Notes: generated by a model from the letters alone, not told the origin. 64,000 nucleotides of DNA from Rossellomorea aquimaris (GCF_000935355.1 NZ_JXZC01000002.1:310001-374000), one strand, 5' to 3'. Numbered from the stretch's first letter, positions 18,281-26,248 are shown. Program-made: numbers and translations.

Positions 18281-18956
18281 ACTTATACCCCATCCCTCTA
18301 ACGGTTTGGATAAATGCTTGATGAGTCAATTCTTGAAGTTTTTGACGAAGGTGGCGAATATGGACATCGATCGTTCGTTCCGAAACCACTTTTTGATTCA
18401 TGTCATACAGGGAATCAAGAATCTGTTGCCTTGAAATCACTTGACCAACATGCGTCATTAAAAAATGAAGGATTCTGAATTCAAAAGTCGTTAATTCCAG
18501 GACTTCCCCTTTATAGGTGACCTCGCCCTTCAAAGGCTTCAACGTCAATCCTTTCCGACTGAGCTTCTGGCAGCGTGTCCCTGTTCTGCGCAGCACTGTG
18601 TCCACGCGCGTGACGAGCTCAGATGGACTAAATGGCTTTGTGACATAATCATCCGCTCCAGCTTTCAATCCGTGGATACGCTCTTCTTCACTCGTCTTTG
18701 CCGTAACGAAAATAATGCCGATATCACTTTTCTCTTCTTCCCTAATCCACCTGCAAAGCTCTTCCCCTTGAGTTTTAGGAAGCATCAAGTCCAGTATCGC
18801 AAAGCATGGGTCATGCTCTTTGAATAGTTGTTTCCCTTCTTCCCCCTCACTTGCTTCAAATACCTCGTACCCTTCTTTTTCAAGGAAAAGCTTTATCAGA
18901 TTACGGATTTTCATATCGTCTTCAACAATCAGAATCGTTTTATTTTGAACCTTCAT
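18270..18956 (-). CDS. OmpR-family response regulator of the CcdA/TlpA cluster
   Basis: A 228-residue regulator. The receiver has VEDD, the phospho-acceptor Asp in FAILDLMLPKTQGEE near residue 56, VTAK and TKPFSPSELVTRV. The C-terminal winged helix spans about 130-226, ending SERTIDVHIRHLRQKL...QTVRGMGYKF. It is followed by its kinase with overlap and begins 9 bp after ccdA stops, so ccdA, regulator and kinase are one transcription unit. In B. subtilis ccdA is followed by a lone receiver protein; here a full DNA-binding regulator and kinase occupy that place. Confidence 0.92.
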   Translation of the reverse strand: MKVQNKTILIVEDDMKIRNLIKLFLEKEGYEVFEASEGEEGKQLFKEHDPCFAILDLMLPKTQGEELCRWIREEEKSDIGIIFVTAKTSEEERIHGLKAGADDYVTKPFSPSELVTRVDTVLRRTGTRCQKLSRKGLTLKPLKGEVTYKGEVLELTTFEFRILHFLMTHVGQVISRQQILDSLYDMNQKVVSERTIDVHIRHLRQKLQELTHQAFIQTVRGMGYKFDA

Positions 18957-18965
18957 ACTTTCCTC

Positions 18966-19679
18966 CTATGTTGAGAAGAGACTAAATACAGATAGATACG
19001 AGCTGATTTGCTGCATCTTCCCGCTGAACACGAGAAATCCCAATGCAATCATCAATGCTCCATTGATTTTAGAAAGCTTTGGCAAGATCTTATTCACCAT
19101 TTTCATTACGGTAAATGTCTTCGTGATCATCAGTGAGATAAGCAGGAACGGTACCGCTAAACCAATCGAGTACACAATCAACAGCACGACTCCTTGAGTC
19201 AATGTACTGGTGGCACTTGCCAATAAAAGGATGGAAGAAAGGGTTAGTCCTACACATGGTGACCATCCGCTGGCAAAGGCCATCCCCAGCAGGATAGAAC
19301 CTAACGCCGTTCCCTTCTTCCTTGTTTCAAACTTTCTCGAATCCTTCATTAAGAAAGAAAAGCTAAGCCAGCCCATCATCTGTAAACCAAACACAATGAT
19401 GAGAATCCCTGCAATCTGTTCGATATAGATTCTATATTCTGAGAAGATCTCTCCAAGGAAGCTGGCAGAAGCCCCCATTAGAATGAAGATGAGGGAAAAC
19501 CCTGCAATGAAACCAAATGACCTAAGTAAAACCACCGATCTTTCCACCTGCATTTGTCCTTCTCTTGCCTGACCACCTGTTAAATGACTTACGTAAGCAG
19601 GGAGAAGCGGGAACACACAAGGTGAAAAAAAGGATAGTGCCCCGGCGGCTAATGCGAACCAAATAGATACTTCCGTCAT
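18966..19679 (-). CDS. ccdA: Cytochrome c biogenesis protein CcdA
   Basis: A 237-residue DsbD-gamma-type membrane protein with six helices. It passes reducing equivalents from cytoplasmic thioredoxin to extracytoplasmic thiol oxidoreductases such as ResA/TlpA. The two conserved redox cysteines are visible in FFSPCVFPLLPAY near residue 19 and SGWSPCVGLTLSS near 150. The ATG at 19679 follows AAAGGAG. It heads an operon with a two-component pair and a TlpA-type partner, so both ends of an electron relay are encoded together. Confidence 0.93.
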   Translation of the reverse strand: MTEVSIWFALAAGALSFFSPCVFPLLPAYVSHLTGGQAREGQMQVERSVVLLRSFGFIAGFSLIFILMGASASFLGEIFSEYRIYIEQIAGILIIVFGLQMMGWLSFSFLMKDSRKFETRKKGTALGSILLGMAFASGWSPCVGLTLSSILLLASATSTLTQGVVLLIVYSIGLAVPFLLISLMITKTFTVMKMVNKILPKLSKINGALMIALGFLVFSGKMQQISSYLSVFSLFST

Positions 19680-19760
19680 ACTGATCACTCCTTTACATGA
19701 ACAGTATGAACAGGAAATGTTAATCTTTGATTAAGATAGCTATCTTTATTTACTATATTC

Positions 19761-20330
19761 CTACCCTTTTTTCACGACAATATAATAAACCGATGGATGC
19801 AAGTGACCCACTGTTGTGTGGAACCCGGATGATTGGAGCTGTCGATCGAGCTCCCCTGAAGAAATCCGATGATCCAGAGGCGGTCCCATTTCTGACTTTA
19901 CCCTTTCCCAATCCAGGATCAGCCAGATGCCTTCTTCCTTCAGCATATCGTGTAAATCCTGAAATACTTTGATCAGATCGGGAACTTCATGCAAGACAAA
20001 AGCGGATACGATTTTATCCAAAGTACCTTTGTTGAAGCTGAGATATTCAAGGGATGATTTCACATAAACGATATTGTCTACATTTTCTTCATTGGCACGG
20101 TGTTTCAGATATTCCAGCATTTCCTGCTGCAGATCTACTGCCTGTACCTTTGATTCTACCGTTTTCGCAATGGGAAGGGTCAGGTAGCCATTTCCACAGC
20201 CTAAGTCGGCGACGATATCGTCTTTATTGAGTTTGAGAAGTTCGAGAACTTTGTCCACTGGTACGAGCTCCTGACGTCTTGGGTCGAGGAGCTTTGAAGC
20301 TTTATGGTGTTCGAATAAATCTCCGGCCAT
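19761..20330 (-). CDS. Class I SAM-dependent methyltransferase
   Basis: A 189-residue Rossmann-fold methyltransferase. Motif I is VADLGCGNGYLTLPIA, the acidic loop AVDLQQEM follows, and VSAFVLHEVPDL and WLILDWERV are later strands. The start at 20330 (MAGDLFEHHK) follows GGAGGAATTCCC. It resembles UbiE/arsenite-type small-molecule methyltransferases, but no substrate can be named. It stands alone, with a terminator-like hairpin at 20481 upstream and a gap of about 80 bp before ccdA. Confidence 0.8.
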   Translation of the reverse strand: MAGDLFEHHKASKLLDPRRQELVPVDKVLELLKLNKDDIVADLGCGNGYLTLPIAKTVESKVQAVDLQQEMLEYLKHRANEENVDNIVYVKSSLEYLSFNKGTLDKIVSAFVLHEVPDLIKVFQDLHDMLKEEGIWLILDWERVKSEMGPPLDHRISSGELDRQLQSSGFHTTVGHLHPSVYYIVVKKG

Positions 20331-20480
20331 CGGGAATTCCTCCATTCGTTCTTCATACCCTACTATGTATTAGTATCCTGAATCTTTTATATACAAGCAA
20401 GTTATTTACTCATAGTTTATCCTATAGGAGAATTATTACAGATTGCATGAATAAATGTGTGTCGAAATTTTGAATAATAA

Positions 20481-20507
20481 AAGGATTCTCCATGAAGGAG
20501 AATCCTT
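20481..20507. terminator. Hairpin terminator upstream of the methyltransferase gene
   Basis: AAGGATTCTCC / GGAGAATCCTT is a perfect 11-bp stem with flanking A and T tracts. It would end a minus-strand transcript from the 20.6-kb region, where I see a Zur-like box (20624) but no convincing gene. The 331-bp stretch 20331-20661 holds nothing else I can support. Confidence 0.75.
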
Positions 20508-20623
20508 AATTTCTGCTTTTGTAGGATAGGGACTTCCCTTATGATCATAGGAAATTATAGAAGGGAAAACACCGGTTCCCTGATCTTCGATATTCCCATT
20601 TCCTACTGAGTATTTCTTTTATA

Positions 20624-20638
20624 ACGAAATGATTACGA
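20624..20638. promoter_or_regulatory. Zur-box-like site without an obvious target gene
   Basis: ACGAAATGATTACGA differs at one position from the dyad TCGTAATNATTACGA seen at 21665. It stands between the methyltransferase gene and the 124-residue protein gene, downstream of the latter. A hairpin terminator lies about 120 bp leftward, so a short minus-strand transcript could be controlled here. Confidence 0.45.
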
Positions 20639-20661
20639 TTTAAATTATAAAGTTCTACTTC

Positions 20662-21036
20662 TTATTTAGTATAAGCATGATTCATGGAAAAGAAGAAGTA
20701 GCTTGTATTTATTGCTTCTGACCCTTTCATCGATCGAATGGTGTCTGTATAATCAATCCACGTTACATTTCGCAGCTTCTGATCTAACTTGGCATTAATC
20801 TCTTGTTCAATTTCCCTCATCCGTTTCATCAGCTCTCCAAAGTTCATGTTAAAATGAGAGGCTGCCTGTTGATGAGGAGTATGTTTCACAAGTAAGGCCA
20901 TAAATTCCTCAGACGTCTCGGATCGGCTCGCCAATTCATCTTCAAGATCGACCACATATTGATAGATCTCCCTTTTTTCATTTGGCAGGCCCTTAACAAT
21001 ATCCCGAGCAGCAATTTCCATTAAATGTTCGTTCAT
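20662..21036 (-). CDS. Small HTH-like protein of unknown function
   Basis: A 124-residue protein. The ATG at 21036 follows GGGGTGA; the GTG nine bases upstream is less well placed. The first half is acidic and helical (GLPNEKREIYQYVVDLEDELASR). The middle (HTPHQQAASHFNMNFGELMKRMREIEQEI) resembles a sigma-region-4 or LuxR-like helix-turn-helix. I do not recognise a named family. It lies 60 bp downstream of the zinc-independent L31 gene on the same strand and could be a third member of the Zur-controlled transcript. Confidence 0.65.
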   Translation of the reverse strand: MNEHLMEIAARDIVKGLPNEKREIYQYVVDLEDELASRSETSEEFMALLVKHTPHQQAASHFNMNFGELMKRMREIEQEINAKLDQKLRNVTWIDYTDTIRSMKGSEAINTSYFFFSMNHAYTK

Positions 21037-21096
21037 CGTATTCACCCCGGCATAAGTCTATACCTTAACCTATTCTCTCTAGTGGAACGACATGCA

Positions 21097-21342
21097 CTAT
21101 TTCATGTTGTATTTTTTCAAGAAGCGTTCTGCACGGCCTCCTCTATCAGAGAACTTCTGTCTTCCTGTATAAAACGGATGCGTATCCGAACTTACTTCTA
21201 TTTTTAATAAAGGATACGTGCTCCCGTCTTCCCAGTCAATCGTTTCATTGGATGTTTTCGTAGATCCTGTTAAAAAGGAAAAACCGCTGTTCGTGTCCAT
21301 AAATACCACTTGTTGATACTCTGGATGAATGTCTTTTTTCAT
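21097..21342 (-). CDS. rpmE2: Zinc-independent 50S ribosomal protein L31 type B
   Basis: An 81-residue type B L31 ([16 protein letters not shown]...[12 protein letters not shown]...RAERFLKKY). It lacks the CxxC zinc ligands of the primary L31. In Bacillus this paralogue (YtiA) is made under zinc starvation and displaces zinc-bound L31 from ribosomes, freeing zinc. The start follows AAGGTGGGG. It sits 30 bp after rpsN2, downstream of a Zur box. Confidence 0.95.
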   Translation of the reverse strand: MKKDIHPEYQQVVFMDTNSGFSFLTGSTKTSNETIDWEDGSTYPLLKIEVSSDTHPFYTGRQKFSDRGGRAERFLKKYNMK

Positions 21343-21372
21343 TCTTAATTCCCCACCTTAACGTTTAATGTA

Positions 21373-21642
21373 TTACCAGCTTGATTTTTTGACGCCGGGT
21401 ATTTGCCCTTTATGAGCAAACTCTCTGAAAGCGATACGGGACATCTTAAATTTACGGAGATAGCCTCTTGGTCTCCCTGTAACTTCACAACGACTGTTTA
21501 ATCGGGTCGGCGAGGAATCCCTCGGCAGCTTCCTTAACGCTTCATAATCACCCTTCTCCTTTAACTCCCTGCGTAAATCTGCGTATTTCTGAACAAGTTC
21601 CTGACGTTTCTTCTCTTTCACTACCTTTGATTTCTTTGCCAA
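21373..21642 (-). CDS. rpsN2: Zinc-independent 30S ribosomal protein S14 paralogue
   Basis: An 89-residue long-form S14 ([17 protein letters not shown]...[20 protein letters not shown]) without the CxxC...CxxC zinc cluster of the primary short S14. In B. subtilis the equivalent (YhzA) replaces zinc-dependent S14 during zinc limitation. It uses a TTG start; GAGGAG stands 9 bases before. The Zur-type palindrome at 21665-21679 lies about 25 bp upstream of the start. Confidence 0.95.
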   Translation of the reverse strand: MAKKSKVVKEKKRQELVQKYADLRRELKEKGDYEALRKLPRDSSPTRLNSRCEVTGRPRGYLRKFKMSRIAFREFAHKGQIPGVKKSSW

Positions 21643-21664
21643 AATGGTTCACTCCTCTTTCTAA

Positions 21665-21679
21665 TCGTAATCATTACGT
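21665..21679. promoter_or_regulatory. Zur operator upstream of rpsN2-rpmE2
   Basis: TCGTAATCATTACGT matches the Bacillus Zur dyad (TCGTAATNATTACGA) with one change. It is placed just before the rpsN2 ribosome binding site. Zinc-loaded Zur should repress the alternative ribosomal proteins. Confidence 0.9.
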
Positions 21680-21784
21680 TTTAAGTGCGTATGGTTATTA
21701 AACCATACTCTCTTTCTTTTTGCAACGATATTAATTTCCTATAATTTATTGGATTGAACTCTCTTATACTGTTAAAAAATAGAT

Positions 21785-21820
21785 AAAACCGAATGCCATT
21801 CATGACCGGCATTCGGTTTT
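21785..21820. terminator. Terminator after the riboswitch-controlled small gene
   Basis: AAAACCGAATGCC / GGCATTCGGTTTT is a 13-bp perfect stem with U-rich ends on both strands. It stops the 21828-22067 transcript before rpsN2. Confidence 0.85.
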
Positions 21821-21827
21821 ATTCGTC

Positions 21828-22067
21828 TTATGCTGCCTTTAGCCCTTCTAAAATATGCATAAAGTATGTAACTGTATTTCCACCACGGCGATTGATGATT
21901 TCGATGTCCTGTACAACTCTCTTTACTTCTTCTGCACCAAGACTTTCGATAAGCATTTCACTGATCTCTTCAGCTGTATATTCACCTACATAAGTAGACT
22001 TCAAAGCAGTACGATTCCTTCTACAGAAACTTCTTAATTGCCTTTTTAATTCAGTCAATTCCAACAT
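21828..22067 (-). CDS. 79-residue protein of unknown function controlled by a c-di-GMP riboswitch
   Basis: A small soluble protein. The ATG at 22067, last of three consecutive ATGs, has AAGG at a proper distance; a longer frame would start inside a terminator. It begins with a basic helix (LELTELKRQLRSFCRRNRTALK) and then has an acidic helical region (YTAEEISEMLIESLGAEEVKRVV) ending VTYFMHILEGLKAA. I do not recognise the family. It is the first gene after a c-di-GMP-I aptamer and a terminator, and another terminator follows, so it is a single-gene transcript. A role in motility, biofilm or sporulation choice is plausible from this control, but is inference. Confidence 0.75.
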   Translation of the reverse strand: MLELTELKRQLRSFCRRNRTALKSTYVGEYTAEEISEMLIESLGAEEVKRVVQDIEIINRRGGNTVTYFMHILEGLKAA

Positions 22068-22111
22068 CATCATCCTTACTACAGATTCAAATCTTATCAA
22101 ACAAGTCGTAT

Positions 22112-22279
22112 AAAAAAAGCCCACCAAAAAGGCAGGCTAAATGATACTAATTAAAATTTTCGAAATAGTATTCATTGTAATCCATTGTTTTCGGTAACCC
22201 GGCCATCGTTATTCTCATCTGAGAATGGTAGACCCGTGGCTTTGCGTCCTAATCTTTCAATTAGTTTGCCCTTATCAAT
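22112..22279 (-). promoter_or_regulatory. c-di-GMP-I (GEMM) riboswitch with terminator
   Basis: On the minus strand the aptamer (about 22279-22184) has the GEMM-I blocks in order: AAGGGCAAACTAATT, TTAGGACGCAAAGCCACGGG, TCTACC, a variable hairpin ATTCTCAGATGAGAAT, and GATGGCCGGGTTACCGA. A -10-like TATAAT stands at about 22305-22300, upstream. The expression platform is the hairpin AGCCTGCC / GGTGGGCT followed by seven T (22138-22112), 45 bases before the small gene. Whether c-di-GMP turns it on or off is not clear from the sequence. Confidence 0.93.
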
Positions 22280-22393
22280 TTGTAGAAACTACAGTTGTCA
22301 TTATACTAAATAGTGTAATATTTGAGAAGATTCTTAATGGAAATAGTGAATATTCCCTAGACTTACATTGAACTAAAATATCGGCAAAAAATA

Positions 22394-22419
22394 GACCCCG
22401 CTTCTAAGGAAGTGGGGTC
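22394..22419. terminator. Terminator after the M23 peptidase gene
   Basis: GACCCCACTTCC and GAAGCGGGGTC form a stem on the minus strand directly after the M23 stop, followed by a mixed T-rich tract. The opposite strand also has a weak T-run. Confidence 0.8.
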
Positions 22420-22425
22420 GTAAAA

Positions 22426-23781
22426 TTAGAAGTTAATATATTGACGTGGGTTTACAGCATTAGATTTCGATGCATTCCATGAACCTGCATGAAGTTCAAA
22501 GTGTAAATGCTGTCCGAAAGAGTATCCTGTGTTACCCATGTATCCGATTCTGTCTCCCTTGTTAACTGCTTGTCCAGTGCTAACAGACGAAGAAGCCATG
22601 TGGGCATAAACCGTTGTGAAGGTTTGTCCGTTGATTGAGTGAGTGATATATACTACGTTACCGTAGCTTGAGCTATAGTGACTCTTGATGACGTATCCAT
22701 CCGCTGCTGCAGAGATTGGAACACTGCCGCGCGCTGCGATATCTGTACCATAGTGAAAACGCTTTTTACCGTTCAACACGTCCCAGCCGAAGTTTGTAGT
22801 AATCGTTCCGGAAGCTGGAGATGTCCAGGCACCGGCACTTACTGGTGCACTTGGAGCTGATGGCGCAGGTGCTGAAGATTCAGAAGAACCACCGCTGCTG
22901 CTTGTAGTTGCTTGTTGTTGTTCCGCTGCACGCTTTGCCGCTTCAGCTTCTGCTTGACGCTTGCGTTCGATTTCACGCTGACGTGCAAGTTCCGCTAGAC
23001 GTGCTTGTTCAGCCTGGATTTCACCTTCAAGCTGATGTTCCATTTTAGAAAGCTCATCAGATTCATTTTGAAGATCTTTTTTCTCTACTTCAAGAGAAGC
23101 CTGTTGTGCTTCAAGCTGCTTGAATAACTCAGCTTTTTGAGTTTTTTGACTATCAAGATCCTTTTTAAGAGTCTCAAGACTTGCTTTAGTAGATTCCAGG
23201 TCTGCAAGCTTGCCTTCTACTTCTTCTTGTTTCTTTTCTAATTCAGCCTGATCACGTTTTTGTTCGTCCATGATCTTTTTATCGGCACTTACGATTGTAT
23301 TTACTGCTGTTACACGGTTGATGAAGTCACCGAAGCTGTCCGCGCCAAGTAGTACATCAAGATAATTTGCAGAGCCGCCTTTTTCCTGGATCGCACGTGC
23401 ACGCTCTTTTAATAGTTCGTTACGTTCTTCAATTTTTTCTTTTAGTACTTTAATTTCTTCTTTAAGTTTATTGATTTCTGCAGTGGTTTCATCAATCTCT
23501 TTTGTTTTTTCGGCAATCTTTGCTTCAGTATCTTTTAATTTTGTACTGATCTCAGCAATTTGTGATTGAATTTCTTGCTGTTTATTGATGTTTTGGTTAA
23601 TCTCTGATTTTTTCTCATTGATCTTTCCGTTGATTTCCTCTTTTTTAGAAGAAATGTCATCTTGCTGTTTCTTTAAATCCTCCACGGAGGAATGAGCGTT
23701 AGCGGTTGTTCCCAATGTTGGTAAACTTCCGATTGTTAAGGCTGCTGCAATTGATAATGATATGAAATACTTCTTGTTCAA
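22426..23781 (-). CDS. Coiled-coil M23 (LytM) peptidoglycan endopeptidase
   Basis: A 451-residue exported cell-wall hydrolase. The TTG start follows GAAAGGAG. The signal peptide covers residues 1-28 (cleavage after TTANA). A long coiled coil spans about 33-280 (repeated KKEEINGKINEKKSEI-type heptads), then a Ser/Ala/Pro linker, then an M23 domain (about 325-445). Zinc and catalytic residues are intact: FHYGTDIA, VYAHM and QHLHFELH. This coiled-coil plus LytM design is that of EnvC/PcsB-like partners of FtsEX. Its place directly after ftsX suggests FtsEX activates it, as FtsEX does CwlO in B. subtilis. That pairing is an inference. Confidence 0.9.
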   Translation of the reverse strand: MNKKYFISLSIAAALTIGSLPTLGTTANAHSSVEDLKKQQDDISSKKEEINGKINEKKSEINQNINKQQEIQSQIAEISTKLKDTEAKIAEKTKEIDETTAEINKLKEEIKVLKEKIEERNELLKERARAIQEKGGSANYLDVLLGADSFGDFINRVTAVNTIVSADKKIMDEQKRDQAELEKKQEEVEGKLADLESTKASLETLKKDLDSQKTQKAELFKQLEAQQASLEVEKKDLQNESDELSKMEHQLEGEIQAEQARLAELARQREIERKRQAEAEAAKRAAEQQQATTSSSGGSSESSAPAPSAPSAPVSAGAWTSPASGTITTNFGWDVLNGKKRFHYGTDIAARGSVPISAAADGYVIKSHYSSSYGNVVYITHSINGQTFTTVYAHMASSSVSTGQAVNKGDRIGYMGNTGYSFGQHLHFELHAGSWNASKSNAVNPRQYINF

Positions 23782-23820
23782 GCGGCATGCTCCTTTCAGC
23801 TTCTATCAACCTATCAAATT

Positions 23821-24705
23821 TTACACTTTTAAGAACTTACGAACAGACATAAAGCTTCCCCATGCCCCGATCAAGCAACCCATTAATAGAATTAATCCGT
23901 TTACTTGATAGATAAAGGGGGTAAAATCCAATATCTGAATAAAATGGTTTTGTAGTTTTGGTTTAATAAAGTCATAAGCATAGTAGTAACCTGTTGTTAC
24001 AAGAGCGATCGGGATAATAGAACCTAAAATTCCAAGCCATAATCCTTCTAGTATAAATGGCCAGCGCACAAACCAGTTGGTTGCACCCACGAGTTTCATT
24101 ATCTCGATTTCCCTTCTTCTGGCGACAATCGTAATTTTTATCGTATTGGAGATAAGGAACATGGCTGTAAACAACAGACCGATGATTAACACCAGGCCAA
24201 CGTTTCGGCTCATCTCAAGTACGTTAAATAATTTTTCGATCTTCGCTTCACCATACAGTGCTTCATTCACATTCTCATACTTGCTGATTTCAGCAGCAAT
24301 CTTCCCTGTGTCACGAGGATTCTCTGCTTTTACGATAAACACATCGTATAATGGATTATCTTGTTCAAATAATCTGAAATCGTCTCCCAGATCTTTCACA
24401 AGATTCTGAAGCTCCTCTTCTTTAGAGGAATACTCTACGGATTCCACTCCACTTATTTGGTTAATCTTCTTTTCGATTTCATCTATTTGAGCTTTTTCAG
24501 TACCGACCTCGAGCAGAACGCGCACTTCAACGTCTTTTTCAATATCGGTTGCAACCTTGTTCATGTTTAGCATCAATACCATAAACACACCAACGAGCAG
24601 TAAGGTTACGGTAACGGCACTCACTGACGCAAATGTCATCCAGCCATTACGTCCGATGCTTTTGAAACTCTCTCTAAGGTGTCGACCATATGTCCTAGCT
24701 TTCAT
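23821..24705 (-). CDS. ftsX: Cell-division ABC transporter permease FtsX
   Basis: A 294-residue permease with a helix near the N-terminus (ASVSAVTVTLLLVGVFMVLML), an extracellular loop of about 100 residues that normally docks a wall hydrolase, and three further helices. The family segment VARRREIEIMKLVGATNWFVRWPF is present. The ATG at 24705 (MKARTYGRHLRES) follows GAGGTGAT and overlaps the end of ftsE. FtsEX does not transport; it transmits ATP hydrolysis to extracellular hydrolases. Confidence 0.95.
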   Translation of the reverse strand: MKARTYGRHLRESFKSIGRNGWMTFASVSAVTVTLLLVGVFMVLMLNMNKVATDIEKDVEVRVLLEVGTEKAQIDEIEKKINQISGVESVEYSSKEEELQNLVKDLGDDFRLFEQDNPLYDVFIVKAENPRDTGKIAAEISKYENVNEALYGEAKIEKLFNVLEMSRNVGLVLIIGLLFTAMFLISNTIKITIVARRREIEIMKLVGATNWFVRWPFILEGLWLGILGSIIPIALVTTGYYYAYDFIKPKLQNHFIQILDFTPFIYQVNGLILLMGCLIGAWGSFMSVRKFLKV

Positions 24706-25381
24706 AACCGTAATCACCTCGCTGTTCGTCACGAACAATTCGGCCATTTTCAATGGCAATTACCCGATGCTTGATAGTATTTACGATTTCCCGGTTATGT
24801 GTAGCCATGATCACTGTCGTTCCACGGTTACTGATCTCTTCAAAAATGTTCATGATATCCCAAGATGTCTCAGGATCCAGGTTACCTGTAGGCTCATCCG
24901 CAATCACAAGCTTCGGCGTATTCACGATGGATCTTGCGATGGATACACGCTGCTGCTCTCCCCCGGACAACTCATCGGGGAGCATTCTTGCTTTGTGCTT
25001 TAGCCCTACCAGATCCAGGACTTCCATGACTCTCTTCTTGATTTGCTTTGGATGTTCTTCTATTACTTCAAGGGCAAAGGCAATGTTTTCATAGATTGTC
25101 AGCGATGGCAATAGCTTGAAATCCTGAAATACAACCCCAACGTTTCTTCGTAAGTATGGAACTCTACTATTTTTTAATTTTGCGAGATTGATACCATTTA
25201 CAATGATATCTCCTTTGGAAGGACGTTCTTCGCGGTACATCATTTTAATAAAAGTAGACTTCCCGGCGCCACTTGGACCCACAACATACACAAACTCGCC
25301 TTGCTTAATGTGGACGTTAAAGCCATTAGCAGCCATGACACCGTTGCTGTACTGCTTGTAGACGTCTTTCATTTCTATCAT
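24695..25381 (-). CDS. ftsE: Cell-division ATP-binding protein FtsE
   Basis: A 228-residue ABC ATPase partner of FtsX. Walker A is GPSGAGKSTFIK near residue 36, the signature LSGGEQQR near 139, Walker B LVIADEPTGNLD near 159, and the switch His lies in MATHNREIV. Start MIEMKDVYKQY is the family N-terminus. It overlaps ftsX by 11 bp. A SigA-like promoter is seen 140 bp upstream. Confidence 0.96.
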   Translation of the reverse strand: MIEMKDVYKQYSNGVMAANGFNVHIKQGEFVYVVGPSGAGKSTFIKMMYREERPSKGDIIVNGINLAKLKNSRVPYLRRNVGVVFQDFKLLPSLTIYENIAFALEVIEEHPKQIKKRVMEVLDLVGLKHKARMLPDELSGGEQQRVSIARSIVNTPKLVIADEPTGNLDPETSWDIMNIFEEISNRGTTVIMATHNREIVNTIKHRVIAIENGRIVRDEQRGDYGYES

Positions 25382-25516
25382 TTTAAAATCACCTAATTTG
25401 TATTATGTAGTTACCCTCTTGGCTGTTATCGACATATGTACGCGGTATGAGCTCAACGTTTTTACCATAATTAGACACAAAATGGCGAAAAAACTCGAAT
25501 TGCTCTCCCGAAAATT

Positions 25517-25544
25517 ATTATAACATCACTTTATACGATGTTAA
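25517..25544 (-). promoter_or_regulatory. SigA-type promoter for ftsEX
   Basis: On the minus strand TTAACA and TATAAT are separated by 16 bases. The site is 140 bp upstream of ftsE. The rest of the 509-bp gap 25382-25890 holds a small hairpin (ATCTGGT / ACCAGAT near 25660) and the cccB terminator; I find no credible gene. Confidence 0.6.
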
Positions 25545-25854
25545 GGAAAAAAATTATTACATTTACGTTTCAAAACATATAATAATGTGAATTTTTTACC
25601 TATTTTACTGTCGATTGTACCTATTACGAACGAAAAAAGTAGTCTTTTATAACTAGTATCTGGTGCTAATACCAGATTCGGAAGTTTGAGGATCCATTTC
25701 ATCAAAATGCTAAGCTGGCGCTATTCTGATTTGGTTACTAGGTTATAACGGAGGACGGTTTGAGTACTGGTTACCAGCTATGGTTATTGGGATTAGCTCC
25801 TGTAACAAATATTTAAAGAAGAGAAAGGGTAAAACTTGTGAAGCATCAAAAAAA

Positions 25855-25886
25855 AAGAAGAATCCTCTTACAAGGACTCTTCTTCC
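25855..25886 (-). terminator. Terminator after cccB
   Basis: GAAGAAGAGTCCT and AGGATTCTTCTT form an imperfect stem on the minus strand, followed by eight T. Confidence 0.8.
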
Positions 25887-25890
25887 TCAC

Positions 25891-26202
25891 TTATTTCTTA
25901 TTCGCCAACCACTCTGCCACTGCTTCTGCTTCTTCACCTTTAATGAGTCCTGCAGGCATTTGACCTTTACCATTTTGAATGACTTCCAAAATTTGATCTT
26001 TGTTTAATTCAGCACCAATTTTATTTAGGGCTGGACCCATTCCGCCTTCAAGGTTACCACCGTGACAGCTGGTGCATTTATTGTTTACGATTTTTTCAGG
26101 GTCTACTCCGCCAGAGCTTGTTTCTGTACTCTCTTCGCCGCCACCGCAGGCTGCAAGTACCAATGAAGCGCCAAAAACAATTCCAAGTAGCTTTTTCTTC
26201 AT
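25891..26202 (-). CDS. cccB: Cytochrome c-551, lipid-anchored (CccB type)
   Basis: A 103-residue lipoprotein cytochrome c. The signal peptide ends in the lipobox LAACGGG, a Gly/Ser/Glu linker follows, and the haem motif is CTSCH near residue 49. The distal Met ligand is probably in GQMPAGLI. The ATG at 26202 follows GGGGAG. In B. subtilis cccB lies in the same place beside ftsE. It carries electrons on the outer face of the membrane. Confidence 0.93.
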   Translation of the reverse strand: MKKKLLGIVFGASLVLAACGGGEESTETSSGGVDPEKIVNNKCTSCHGGNLEGGMGPALNKIGAELNKDQILEVIQNGKGQMPAGLIKGEEAEAVAEWLANKK

Positions 26203-26248
26203 TTTTTCTCCCCCTAGGAACACATTTTTATGAGTAACGGGATATACC

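Noticed and set aside
20520-20610. Open minus-strand frame (EDQGTGVFPSIISYDHKG) after the Zur-like box
   Set aside because: There is no start codon in frame and a stop lies just upstream. At most it is a decayed gene remnant.
25760-25816. An 18-codon frame (TTG start after CGGAGGACGG) between ftsE and cccB
   Set aside because: It has a fair ribosome binding site but no promoter, no neighbour to attenuate and no distinctive product. It could arise by chance in an AT-rich gap.
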